This document shows positions 36,393 to 46,976 of a stretch of 64,000 nucleotides of DNA, piece by piece; position 1 is the stretch's first letter; every line of letters begins with the position of its first letter. The stretch comes from Trifolium pratense. Its lineage: Eukaryota > Streptophyta > Magnoliopsida > Fabales > Fabaceae. The translations under genes and the position numbers were made by a program. The notes beneath the pieces were generated by a model. That model was not told where the DNA came from and ran no database searches. It saw only the letters and a program-made list of their open reading frames with translations. Where the stretch lies: positions 56,209,489 through 56,273,488 of the forward strand of contig NC_060065.1 in assembly GCF_020283565.1 (NCBI RefSeq). The letters are read 5' to 3'.

Positions 36393-37476
36393 CAGAGACT
36401 TAACAACAAAATTCTTAACAATAATAATGTGACATTGTGGGTCCACTTCAAAATGGTTATCTACGTCCTATAAAAATAGTTAAGGAGGTTCCCAGTTCCC
36501 ACTCAAAGGTGAATTATAATTTTGGCTCACATTTTCTTTTTGACACAGGCTCACAAAATTATTAGGAGTTGGATAACTTGGTCTTTGTGGAGCATGAGTC
36601 AGATTTGATGAGGCTAGAACTTTTTCACACATCATCAAATCGACCAAATTGATAAATCCGAGCCGTTAGAACTTTTTTGTATAATTATAAGATTCTCTAC
36701 TGCGTGAAATTACATGAAACAGTTACTACAATATACTTATGTGATTCAAATCCCTAGATCAACATTTTTTGGGAGAGTTTGGTTTTTAATTTCGACATGC
36801 TAACTAGTGAGAAAAATGATTTTTTTTTTTTGGTATTAAGAAAAATGAATTTTAGTTCACGAATGACATCTCCTTACTTTCTATATCATTTATTCCTTCT
36901 TTTCTTTTTCATTAAATTCAATCAAAGTGATTTAGCATGAATAAAATATCTAACCCATACACACATGCCAAACGCGTCCCTATTTTGACAAAGAAAACTC
37001 GTTTCGGTGATTTGTGGCTTTCTTTTTTTATCTTTTCTTTCTCCTATTTAAAGTAAGTGAGACGTGTGTTAGATTATTTCAATTGATCCTATGTTTCTGA
37101 TAACAAATGAACAACAAAATCAATAAATCAAATGCGGAAAATAGAAACTAAAATTACCCACAGCCATTTGTTACAGTGTTGTGAAGCACGGTTCTTTGAG
37201 TCTTCTAAGCTCTTACTCTCTACTATATAAATGATGATGATGTATATTTTCTGAATATCGGAATGAGATCAAACTTAGGGACCAAAGACTACTTTATATA
37301 GACTTGATTCTACTATCAAGAATCCATAAGTGATTACCACCGGAATAATGACCATTAAAAAAAATTGAGACCCTTCAAATCATAACTCCTAAAACCTATG
37401 GATCATACTTAATGTGAATCTTTTTTACTAATAATTAAAATAAAACCGTTATGTTCTTGCAATATGTGATAAAGAT

Positions 37477-37665
37477 ATGCCACTCGCAGTTCCTACGAAC
37501 AAAAAATACAAGCTTATTGTGGCACGTAAAGCTCAAAAACACAAGCTTTACCATCAAATGAACCACTCTATGCCACCTTTGGGACCATCAAGTGCACCTT
37601 TTGGATTCCCATATTCGAATAGTTCTCCAGCCAGGCTTCCTGATGCAAGAAATTGTCCATCATAG
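37477..37665 (+). other. orphan 62-codon frame, function unknown
   Basis: The frame is MPLAVPTNKKYKLIVARKAQ followed by a Pro/Ser-rich C-terminus (PPLGPSSAPFGFPYSNSSPA). Base use is less AT-rich than the flanks. It lacks a signal peptide and I see no upstream exon with one. It could be the 3' exon of a small secreted-peptide gene, a retroelement remnant, or chance. I recognise no family. Confidence 0.2.
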
Positions 37666-38834
37666 CTAAAAGCTAAACAAGATTCATAACTATAAATATG
37701 TACATATATGATATCATCTATTTTCAATCTCAGTCTTTAAATATAAGTTTTTATTAAAAAAATTCATAACTATAAATATAATTTTTTTTACTAAACTATA
37801 AATATCTTTTAAAATTATTATTATTAGATTAGATATATAGGAGTAATTTTTTAAGCTTGTTATTGTTACATTTATTCGTAACATAGGTGCACTTGCTTGA
37901 TGTTTTGCCTATATGCCTATATATATACCCCCTGCTTACTCTCTATTAATATGAGTGATGGATGACATATTCATACTATTTTGACTAACCTAGCTATAAC
38001 ATCTCCGAGGTTGTTATTATTAGTTGTTCATATCATTTTTATTAATGCTGTGAATACATTTCTTACACATCTGAATTAGCCTAGAGTTTTTATTCTAGTA
38101 CAAAAATGCCCACTTTCTGATTCCTTAAAAATGTCTGCACAAAAAAGAGAGAACTTAAATGGTAACTTAACTTATAGTGAACCTTTTATTCTACTAGCTA
38201 CTATGTTTACTAACTAACCTCATATTTTCAATTAATTATAACTATATTTTTTTTTTGACAAAATTAATTATAACTATATTAGATAATTAAAAGTCATGCA
38301 AGAGATCTTGAAACTTTAAAGTTATAGAAATGTTAAATCTTTTAAAAAAGAGCTTTGTCACCACCTATTAGAAACATGGACAAGTTAATTAGTATTTTTC
38401 ATTGTCAATATTTTTGTCGGTGTAAAAACAATATATATTTCAAAAAATAAGAAATGTGTTTTTTTATTATAAAATAAATAGGTATACTTTTATATATGTT
38501 TAAGTACTCTAATAATATATATTTAGCTACCGTAAATATAAAAGTTATTAGATATATTACAGTAAAAATATTTATGACTCGATTGATTGATTTTATTTAT
38601 CTTTTCAATCTCTACAACAAGTATAAAGAACTATATTAGCGATAAGAATTGTTAAAACAAAACTATAAGATGAAATAGATGATATATTTCATTCAAAGAG
38701 TTTAATTGTTGTGCACTTTCAGTGTAAAATTATTTTACATATACATCTAATAATATGTTGCCACATTATTTAATGAATGTGACATGTCATGTGTTTTATA
38801 ACATTTTATGACGTGTCAATATATTTTTGGATAT

Positions 38835-39020
38835 GTTTTGGACTGGGCCTAAAGCCCAATTGCTGGGGAAATTCTCTTCTGGACCATCGAGCATGGGCGC
38901 ATTTGTGGAGCAGCCCACGAAGACCAAGCTCAGGTCAACGTCACAATATCTACTCATATTCTAATAGAAGAGGAGAAACACCGGATGCAGTCGACTCTCT
39001 GATCGGGTAAGATCAAGATA
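38835..39020. other. unidentified GC-richer patch
   Basis: About 185 bases have clearly higher GC than their surroundings, including GGGCGCATTTGTGGAGCAGCC and CACCGGATGCAGTCGACTC. An LTR fragment is plausible but neither termini nor coding sequence can be shown. Confidence 0.25.
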
Positions 39021-39264
39021 CATATGTGTAAAATAACTTTATCGTAATAGTGTATATAAATTAAATTCTTCTGTTGTTCATATTGAAAAAGACGTGATTA
39101 GTCGGTTTAATATATTCAATTATCGATGAAATTTGACTCTTTAAAACATCAACAAACTCAATTTTTCTAACTAATATTATTAATTTTATATTAATTTCAA
39201 ACTTTTATTTTATTTTTCGTGTATATTTAGTCCCCTCAAGAATATGTCGCTTCATCGGTGCCTA

Positions 39265-39400
39265 TAACTTAAGTGTTCCACATCAGTTACGAAATAGTCT
39301 AAATATTTGATTATAAGTGAGGATAATCCTTATGTTACAAGTCAATTTTATAAGTTTAAATTAAGTCAAATATAATCCTTATATTTGATTCTAAGACTGA
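39265..39400 (+). repeat. LTR fragment, TRIM/copia-like
   Basis: GTGTTCCACATCAGTTAC, TATAAGTGAGGATAATCC and TTACAAGTCAATTTTATAAG follow the order of the LTR-like segments at 15660 and 60530. Only one LTR is visible. Confidence 0.4.
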
Positions 39401-40339
39401 TATTTGAATGGTGTACTATACCTCTATTTTCTCCCATATGCTTGTGACTTTCAAAAAAAAGTTGTGGAAAACACTCCAAATAATGGACCATAATAAATTA
39501 CCTACCAATGTACTAACATTTTTTTGGAAAGGAAATACCGATGTAACTAATCAGAGTATCATGCAACAGATTATCAAATTAGGGAAACCCAAAATAAATG
39601 CCATATAAAATGAATGGCCAAAATCTGATATTGGTAAAGAAAAGTTATCTGTTCCCCAACAACCAACTCATAGAAAAATTTGACCCTAGTAGTAGTAGTA
39701 GACTAGTAGTACAAGTAACATTTAATAATCCACCAATAACAACCTCATTAAATACAATATCAGAATTCAGAAGGTGATGCAATTTATTTGCTTTCCAATT
39801 CATAAAACTGACACTACTGTAGCTGTGTGCCATAACCATTGATTTTGATTTTGATTTCTTTCTTCTGTACTCCTATGGTAATGACATGTAGCTACAAGAC
39901 AAACAAAGACTCTGCAATCTAGGTGTCAAAATTACTAGTATTTTATTTTAACATATACTATCAGATAATATAATTATATGGAGACTGAAAATGGGTGCTG
40001 TTATTCTGAACAAATAGAGAACCATATATAACAGCACCCTTTTAGATTGATTTGAGAGAGAGAGAGAGAGAGGTTAGTTTGGCTTGGCTTGTATTGAAAG
40101 GTAAGCAAGCAATATCCAACAGAACAGAAACAGACTAGTCTTAGGAGTTGTCAAATGAATAGGTGAAAACTTGTTCAACTTGTTCTTTCATTGTGTAACA
40201 AGAAACTACTACTAGTACTACTACTAAAATCACTTGTGTGTTTGTGAAGCAAAATCTCTCAGAGTCTCATCTTTTTGGGAATATATACTAAGTTTGTGAT
40301 TTTCTTGTGATCAGTTATAGTAGCTTTTTCCCTCTCTTC

Positions 40340-40351
40340 TTATATATATAC
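40340..40351 (+). promoter_or_regulatory. probable TATA box of the EPF-like gene
   Basis: TTATATATATAC lies about 95 bases before the start codon at 40443, followed by CT-rich and ATCATCA-rich leader sequence. A GA microsatellite (40057-40073) lies further upstream. The position fits a short 5' UTR. Confidence 0.55.
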
Positions 40352-40442
40352 TCTACAATTCAGCAATAATCATCACTCACACCTTAGTGAAAAGAAGATT
40401 TTACATCATCATCATTTGATTCATCATTTGTGTGTGCTTAAA

Positions 40443-41105
40443 ATGAAGGGAAGATTGTTCTGTTTTATGCTAGTTTTGCAATTACTGATTTGTGTCTCTA
40501 TAGCTACAAGGTCATTTCCTCCAACTGTTGCAATGTCACATCCAGGTTAGTTAACTAGCACACTTTTTTTGTAGATTAGATTACTACTACTAATAGAAAA
40601 CTTATCTCATGCAATTAATTACTATGTTTCTATTCTTCTCTTTTGAGCTTAGATCTTAACAATTTATATATGCTTCATTTATATATCAGGCCCAAAAGAA
40701 GCACCAGCACCAAACCAAACCATAGAGTCACAAAAGGTATATGCCTTAATTCTAACATTATGTAAATTTGGATGTGTTGTGTATTATATCATATCATAAT
40801 ATCATAATCCTAATAAACATATATAAACTTGTTTTTTGTTGAAGGGTAATGATGTGGTAACAGAAAGTATTAAGTCAGAGAAAATGAAAGAAGTGGTGTA
40901 TGATGAAGATATAGAGATAAGCAGCAGTGAAATAGGTTCAAGTCCACCAAGCTGTGAGCACAAGTGTTATGGATGCAATCCATGTGAAGCCGTTCAAGTT
41001 CCAAGTATTACAAGCAAAAAGAAAAGTCATTTTGGACTTCAGTATGCAAATTATGAGCCTGAAAGCTGGAAATGCAAATGTGGTCCTTCCTTCTACAGTC
41101 CATGA
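40443..41105 (+). CDS. EPF-like (EPFL) secreted cysteine-rich peptide precursor
   Basis: Three exons, GT-AG borders: 40443-40545, 40690-40736 and 40845-41105, giving 136 residues. The N-terminus MKGRLFCFMLVLQLLICVSI is a clear signal peptide. An acidic, Ser-rich propeptide follows. The C-terminal domain of about 55 residues begins GSSPPSCEHKCYGCNPCEAV and ends NYEPESWKCKCGPSFYSP. It has six cysteines in the C-x3-C-x2-C-x2-C...C-x-C order of the EPIDERMAL PATTERNING FACTOR family. These apoplastic peptides are ligands of ERECTA-type receptor kinases with or without TMM, controlling stomatal spacing, leaf margins and inflorescence growth. The loop between Cys4 and Cys5 is of medium length, closer to EPFL1/2/3/8 types than to STOMAGEN or EPFL4-6. 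The subgroup is inferred. Confidence 0.92.
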
Positions 41106-41908
41106 TGAATGATGATCATTCTACTTTAATATTATTAATTAATATTATTAATATCTTAAATGGAGCATACCTGAACTCATATTATATAGTTCATCTCTTA
41201 GGCTCATAATATATGTATTATGTCCCATTGTACAAATCTCAAAAGTGAAAGGATTTAATTATTATTAATTAATTTAGCCATTGTGTGATTTATGATTGCA
41301 ATGTCAATGACAATATTGCTAATTGTTGGATGGTTTATAAACCCAGTTTTGTTGCCAACATAAAAAATAAATTAAGGATGAAGTTATAGCTTTATTAATT
41401 AAGATGTAACTAAGGATTAGCCATGAAACCTAATTGAAGATATATGGATGACAGAGAGATAAGAGGTTAAAAAAAGAAGTTGTCGGACTATAATGTTAAG
41501 GACTAATTTGTTACAATCAATAAAGATAAAGAACCGTATGAACTCAGTTGATAGAGACATTGATATATGCAGCAGTTATAGACTTATGGTTTGATACATG
41601 AATACTCCACTTATTCCCTTAAGATGAAATTTCAGTCACTCCACTTATTCACGTTAAGAGTGCAATTTCTCTATCATTCAACAAAAAAGAAGAAGATCAT
41701 TCTCTATATTTACACTGAACTAAAACATAACCAATGTCATACATTTGAACATAGTCCTAGACATACACCAATTCATCCAAATATCACGAAAAACAATCAA
41801 ATTGATGTTATCATGATGAAAAGTGAAAGCTGCTTGTGTCACTGTATACTAACATAATAAGGCCAGAACACTTGGTATCTAAAAGGATGTCTATTTTTTC
41901 CCTTGATT
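41106..41908. other. 3' region of EPF-like gene and SINE relic
   Basis: No gene. It holds the AT-rich 3' flank of the EPF-like gene, a degenerate SINE at 41530-41690 and, from about 41716, the start of the segment shared with the duplicate at 46386 onward. Confidence 0.55.
41530..41690 (+). repeat. degenerate SINE (family A)
   Basis: GTATGAACTCAGTTGATAGA is box A-like. After a spacer comes TGAATACTCCACTTATTCCC, with the segment CACTCCACTTATTCACG repeated, then TCTCTATCATTCAAC. Box B is eroded. Confidence 0.45.
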
Positions 41909-44101
41909 TTAACCAGCCACAACAGCATCGTCATCATCTTCTTCAAACTCCTCTTCTTCCTCATCGTCGTCATCATTGGTCTGCTCCTCGTCCTCATCTT
42001 CGTCATCAGTAACAATGAAGCCTCCTAGCGTCTCATCATCGTCGTCGTCGTCATCATCAACAGTTTCATCGCCACTAGTTGCTTTCTTTCTTTTAGAATT
42101 GTTACTAGCTTTGACATTACTATTAGATCCTCTTTTGTCTTTAGACCTTGTGGAGTATCTAGGTTTCTTACCTTTCCCCATCTTTGCAACAAGGTCCTTA
42201 TCATCTTCACTATCACCAGTCCACTCGTCATCCTCGTTTTCTTTAAATACTTTCCGCTTTCCCCTAATTTTCCTCGTCTCATCAGAATCATCCTCATCCT
42301 CGCTTTCTTTGCTGGGCTCCTCGAGGAACCACTCCCAATTCTCCGCATTCCGAATCATGCCCTTTGGATACTGGTCAAACTCGTGTTTCATCAGAAGAAA
42401 ACCAAACTCTGCATTTTCAAACCGAAAGTATCTCAAAAGTATTCAAAAAGCTATAACGGAGAATTCAATAACAAATTCGTGCATAAATGTTCAGGAAAAA
42501 TAACCATCAAGTAAACAACAGTTAAACAGAATTGAATTATACTACCCTTGGAATTGTATATATTTATCACACAATACCGAAAGTTATATATTTAAATCGT
42601 GTACATTACAAAATCTTGCTCTGTTAGAGAACCGGCTTTGACATGAATTCAGCAAAATTGAACACTCATCAACTTGAAAATCTATCTCTCTCTCAATCTC
42701 AAGGAAGAAAAAAAAACTAGCTTTTCTGTGAGGTACAAAAGAAACCCAACTAGTAACCATTCCATTTCCATTTCTAACACCAGAAAATTTCATTACGTTT
42801 TACCTGTGTTCAAGTTCCAAAGACAAAACAGAAATGCTTATGCAGAATAATCCCATTTAGGTAGTATAATTGAGTTAATATTCCTTAACCGTAAGTTCAA
42901 GAAACCAGGAATGAAGCACCAAGAAACAACAAAATCGAAAGACAGACAGAACTTGATTCCATACATAATAATATTGGAACTTGTATTGAATATTTGAATT
43001 ATACAGTCCTTAAAAGGCTACCAAGCTATCATAACTAAATGGACACACAAAAAACCCTTAAATCATAAACTATGGTACTTGTGATTGAATTTGAATTAAG
43101 CCCAGTTTGGATAAACAACTTAATTAAGCACTCATAGCATAAGCACTTACCATATAAGTGCTTACATTAAAGTTATTTCAATAACAAATGCCAAAAACGT
43201 CAAACCATTCTCATATAAACTATAACTCTATAAGCTACTCCCTCATGTCACTATTATTATAAGCAAATTTGACTTTTTTGGTATATTAAAAAAGTAAGCT
43301 ATCCTGAAGAGCTTATTGAAATAAGCTGATAACAACTTAATGGAAATGTCATACACCTTTTCCATAAATTCTCTCAAACAATCTCACAAGTGTTTATATC
43401 AGTAAATAAACTCGAATAAATCAATCCAAAAAAAACCCTTAGAATTATACTATCCTTACAAGGCTACACTACACAGATTTGACAGATACCTAAAATCTGC
43501 AACTCATTATATACAAACTCTCAAAATCTACATGTTGAATAATGTACTACATCTACATTGCAAATTTTGCTAACACATTTAATTTTTCAAATAAAAAAAG
43601 CTGTCTTTTCCAACTATTGATTTTCTCAGAACAAAAAAACATCATCATCATCATCATCATCATCATCATTATCATGCAAAGCAAAGAAACAAAAATTGGT
43701 TGAATGAAAAAGATAATACCTTTAACAGGATCAAATTGTGAAACATCAATTTGGTCAAAATCAATCTCACATTCAGAATCTTGATTCTTACTGAAATTGA
43801 ACCAAATGGGTGTTTTACCACCAGACAAGCAAAAACGATCTCCGAGTTCTAAATGACCCATATCGAATTTCCTGAAGAGATTAAGAGTTCCATCGTTGTT
43901 CTTCAAAACCCAAATGGGGTTTCTTCCGATGACTTGAAATGAAACCCTAGGAGACTCTGATTCAGACTCGTTGAGTTGGAATGAAACGTGACGACGAGAA
44001 ACAGTGTGGTCATCGGTGTTGAAACCAAAACCTCGTCCAAACAAAAGTTTGTCGCTAGTTTGGAGAGGGAATTTGGAACCATCTTCGCCTTGGAACTCCA
44101 T
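41909..44101 (-). CDS. FHA-domain protein with basic and acidic tail
   Basis: Two exons, 43720-44101 and 41909-42408, join in frame (GT-AG, 1.3-kb intron) to 293 residues. Residues 1-110 form a forkhead-associated domain: the loop FGRGFGFNT, then TVSRRHVSF with the conserved Ser-Arg-Arg-His, and VIGRNPIWVL. FHA domains bind phosphothreonine peptides. The junction reads DPVKEFGFLLMKHEFDQYP. The C-terminal half alternates Lys/Arg clusters (GKRKVF, GKGKKPRYSTRSKDKRG, SKRKK) that look like nuclear localisation signals with long Asp/Glu runs. A nuclear protein binding phosphorylated chromatin or repair factors is plausible but inferred. The intron contains MITE pieces and a CAT microsatellite. A broken duplicate lies at 46386-49695. 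Confidence 0.9.
43099..43345. repeat. MITE remnants in FHA intron
   Basis: CAGTTTGGATAAACAACTTA with AAGCACTTACCATATAAGTGCTT, then GAAATAAGCTGATAAC, is a recurrent legume-type MITE pattern. Inside it, TACTCCCTCATGTCACTATT near 43242 looks like a Stowaway terminus. Confidence 0.4.
43640..43672. repeat. CAT microsatellite in FHA intron
   Basis: Ten or so CAT units lie shortly after exon 1 of the FHA gene on the minus strand. The duplicate has kept only two CATs at 49357. Confidence 0.9.
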
Positions 44102-44405
44102 GGATGATGATTCTTCACAACAACCATCTTTTGATTTCGGTTTGGCGGTTCTAAATATTTTTATTTTTGGCTCTAAATTTTTAGTTTATCTTTAATTTAT
44201 AATAATAATAAGTTCATTTTGAAAAGAAAAAAAAACCTGTTTTGGTAAACCTTTTTTATATTATTTTTAACTTACCATTTTTTACTTTTACTAAAAAAAA
44301 ATTACATTTTTTATTTTAATGTTACTTTGTCATTTTATTTGAAAAAAAAAATTAAATATGAATCAAAATATATTTTTTGCATCATTTGATATATATATAT
44401 ATATA

Positions 44406-45157
44406 GGGAGTACTTCAAGTGAGAGCATGTCTTATAATGAGAGATGAGAGGGATAAATCATAACCCTTAGATCAATTCTTATCATGATCTCCAGTTTTTA
44501 TAACCAGAGGTAATACTTTCTTCACCCCTCATCCCCTCAAGGGTTGTTGATTCTCTCGCCCGTGTTATCGTTGCGAACTTGCGATTTCTATTTTTTTTCT
44601 TTGATTTTGAAATTATGCTATTGTTCATGTGACATCTTGAAACTAATGACACGATCAGATCTTGTATCGTGTTGAAACCACTTTCCCAACTGAAAATAAA
44701 GTGGTAAAAATTGATAGCAATGTTTTGGACAAAGTTTTCTGCAAGTTGAAACTATTTGAAGCCATTTTCTTCAACAGAACTTTGTTTTTCTTCCATTTAT
44801 TAGTGTTAATCCAATTGTATGAGAATTTTGACTTGGTGTCATTTAGCTTTGTTACTTATTAGATGCAAAAGTGGAAATTGGAAAGCATTCAAAAGGGCTG
44901 GGTTAATTAGATGCAGGGAGACTGATTTCCTTTTCCTTTTTTTCTTTCTTTATTTCGATGAGATTGGGAGTAAATCCTTATTTAACGATTTCCAAAAAAT
45001 AATGGAAGAGATGGAACAAGAGTGGGAGAGGAGAAGATGTTTTGCTGCAAAAGGAATAGAGGGGAGTAATTAAATCTTAGCCATGTATTATCATCCAATG
45101 GATATTAATTATCCCTCTCATCTCTCATTATAAGACATGCTCTCACTTGAAGTACTC

Positions 45158-45159
<2 letters not shown>
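44406..45159. mobile_element. 754-bp inverted-repeat DNA element
   Basis: Arms of about 55 bases begin GGGAGTACTTCAAGTGAGAG and end CTCTCACTTGAAGTACTCCC, including ATGTCTTATAATGAGAGATG. Both ends abut TATA runs, compatible with a TA target. The 640-base interior has two unremarkable plus-strand frames (44662-44862 and 44819-45073) without family resemblance. It is a non-autonomous element of unassigned superfamily between the two FHA copies. Confidence 0.75.

Positions 45160-45160
<1 letters not shown>

Positions 45161-45196
<36 letters not shown>
45161..45196. repeat. TA microsatellite, left part
   Basis: About 18 TA units between the two inverted-repeat elements. The tract resumes at 45594, so the palindrome probably inserted into one TA array. 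Confidence 0.85.
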
Positions 45197-45197
<1 letters not shown>

Positions 45198-45199
<2 letters not shown>

Positions 45200-45591
45200 T
45201 CAGGATCCGTTGACACCAACTAGTTTGACACCAAATGTTACACCTCTCAATAACGTTTTAACCGATATAAATTTTATAAAATCCACCGTTTGATTGAAAG
45301 TTTACATCATATAGATCATTTGTGTAAAATTTCAAATAAATCCAAAATCATTTGATATGTTATTGAGATACATCAAAATTAACGATTTTTGTATTTTTTT
45401 AAATGTCGTTAATCTTTATGTGTCTCAATAGCATATCAAATGATTTTGGATTTGTCTGAAATTTTACACAAATGATCTATATGATGTAAACTTTCAATCC
45501 AACGGTGGATTTTATAAAATTTATATCGGTTAAAACGTTATTGAGAGGTGTAACATTTGGTGTCAAACTAGTTGGTGTCAACGGATCCTGA

Positions 45592-45593
<2 letters not shown>
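45198..45593. mobile_element. 396-bp near-perfect palindromic element in a TA tract
   Basis: AGTCAGGATCCGTTGACACC at the left is matched by GGTGTCAACGGATCCTGACT at the right. The pairing continues inward for about 185 bases per arm with few mismatches, leaving a short T-rich centre near 45385-45410. TA runs flank it (45161-45196 and 45594-45631). It has no coding capacity. The whole element would fold into one long hairpin. Confidence 0.85.

Positions 45594-45631
<38 letters not shown>
45594..45631. repeat. TA microsatellite, right part
   Basis: About 18 TA units directly after the palindromic element. Confidence 0.85.
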
Positions 45632-45632
<1 letters not shown>

Positions 45633-46385
45633 ACCAATACAAATTTAATAAGGTAGAACGATTAATTTACCAACCAATACAAATTTAATACTAATAAGCT
45701 AGTTTATCTAATATAAATTATAAATTCATCTGTTATAAGTTAATTTATAAATTGCTATTTTTTATTTACCAAAACATGTGTCTTTCTTTATATATTCTCA
45801 CCTCACCTCTCCTAAAATTATTTGAATTAACTTATTTTTGAGCTTATACGAAACGTATTATGCAAATAATAAGCTTTTATTTTATATATTATTATAAATT
45901 TTTAAGGTAGTTTATGAAAAAAATAACTTATAAAAATATAAATTTTGTTGGTAAAAATTTATAAATTAATATAAAAGCTTATTTTTTGCACAGGCTTTTC
46001 ATAAGAAAAAAATAAGCTAAATCCAAACTTGTTAGGACAAGAACGAATTACGAGTTCAAACTAAAAATCATGAGACGTTCAAACTAGAAATGTGACAACC
46101 ATGAGACGTACTTAAAAAAGCATATAGATATATCTTCGTCAAAATTTAATTATTAAAGTGTGTGAAAATTTGTTATTTTTTTTCTTTGAGTCGAAGATCG
46201 ATCATACTACCCAAACTCCTTATGGATTTCATTTCATGTAATTTAAATCACTACTTACTACTATATATCTTCACATATTCTTAAAGATGATTATGTTCAA
46301 GACACTTTCATTAGCACATTTGAAGAAATAACAATTCGCATGAATGTTCCATTTATAAGTTATCAGATGATTCTGTATTATTGTC
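45632..46385. other. AT-rich spacer before the FHA duplicate
   Basis: No gene. AACTTATAAAAATATAAATT and GGCTTTTCATAAGAAAAAAA, ending AATAAGCTAAATCCAAACTT near 46013-46032, match the right end of the MITE type noted at 43099. Confidence 0.4.
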
Positions 46386-46627
46386 ACTGAACAAACATAA
46401 CCAATTTCATACATTGAACATAGTCCTGACATGCAACAATTCATCCAAATGTCAACCAAAACAATCAAATTGATATTATCATGATGAAAAGTGAAAACTA
46501 CTTTTGTTACTATATATAAAATTCACAAGGTCACAGCACTTGGTAATAGTAGCTAGAAGGCTGTCTATTTCCCCCCTTGACTTTAACCCGCCACAGCATC
46601 ATCTTCGAAATCCTCTTCCTCCTCATC

Positions 46628-46976
46628 TTCATCAGTACCATTGAACAAGAAGACAACAACAACATTAATCTAATCGGGGTGCAATATAATTTAATGCAGG
46701 CATACCAGTCAAACTATTGGGCTCAATTTCCAAATGTACCAAAGAAAAAAAGAACTGAAAAGGGGAAAATTTATAACACGTCCAATACATCTTTAGAACA
46801 TGGGCTCCGAAGATGCATAGGACGTGTTAGAAGATTTTCCCCTTTTCAGTTCTCGTTTTCTTTTGTACATTTGAAAATTGAACCCAATAATTTGACTGGT
46901 ATGCCTGCATTAAATTATATTGCCTTCCAATTAGATTAATGTTGTTGTTGTTTGCTTGCTCAATGGTACTGATGAA
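46628..46976. repeat. 349-bp inverted duplication of demethylase-like coding sequence
   Basis: The left arm 46628-46783 and right arm 46820-46976 are inverted copies, about 90 per cent identical by eye, with a 36-base loop. The left arm begins TTCATCAGTACCATTGAACA; the right arm, reversed, begins TTCATCAGTACCATTGAGCA. Read forward, the left arm is open and gives MQAYQSNYWAQFPNVPKKKR, a Lys/Arg-rich stretch that resembles a part of ROS1-type proteins. The left edge overlaps the acidic-tail codons of the FHA copy at CTTCATCAGTA, a microhomology. Confidence 0.85.

Larger units (their letters stand above)
32075..40339. other. long intergenic region, no supported gene
   Basis: Eight kilobases of AT-rich DNA without a recognisable gene. 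Items seen: a foldback MITE (33591-33838), a small inverted-repeat element (33973-34216), a TA run near 34477-34492, a duplicated SINE (36182-36392), an orphan frame (37477-37665), a less AT-rich unidentified patch (38835-39020) and an LTR fragment (39265-39400). The 5' end of the IQM gene and the promoter of the EPF-like gene border it. Confidence 0.5.

Noticed and set aside
42025..42348. 107-codon minus-strand frame overlapping FHA exon 2
   Set aside because: Alternative frame of the same acidic/basic coding sequence; the joined FHA frame explains the region.
41976..42503. 175-codon Ser-rich plus-strand frame
   Set aside because: It is the antisense of the Asp/Glu-coding exon of the FHA gene (TCA/TCG runs opposite GAT/GAA); no independent support.
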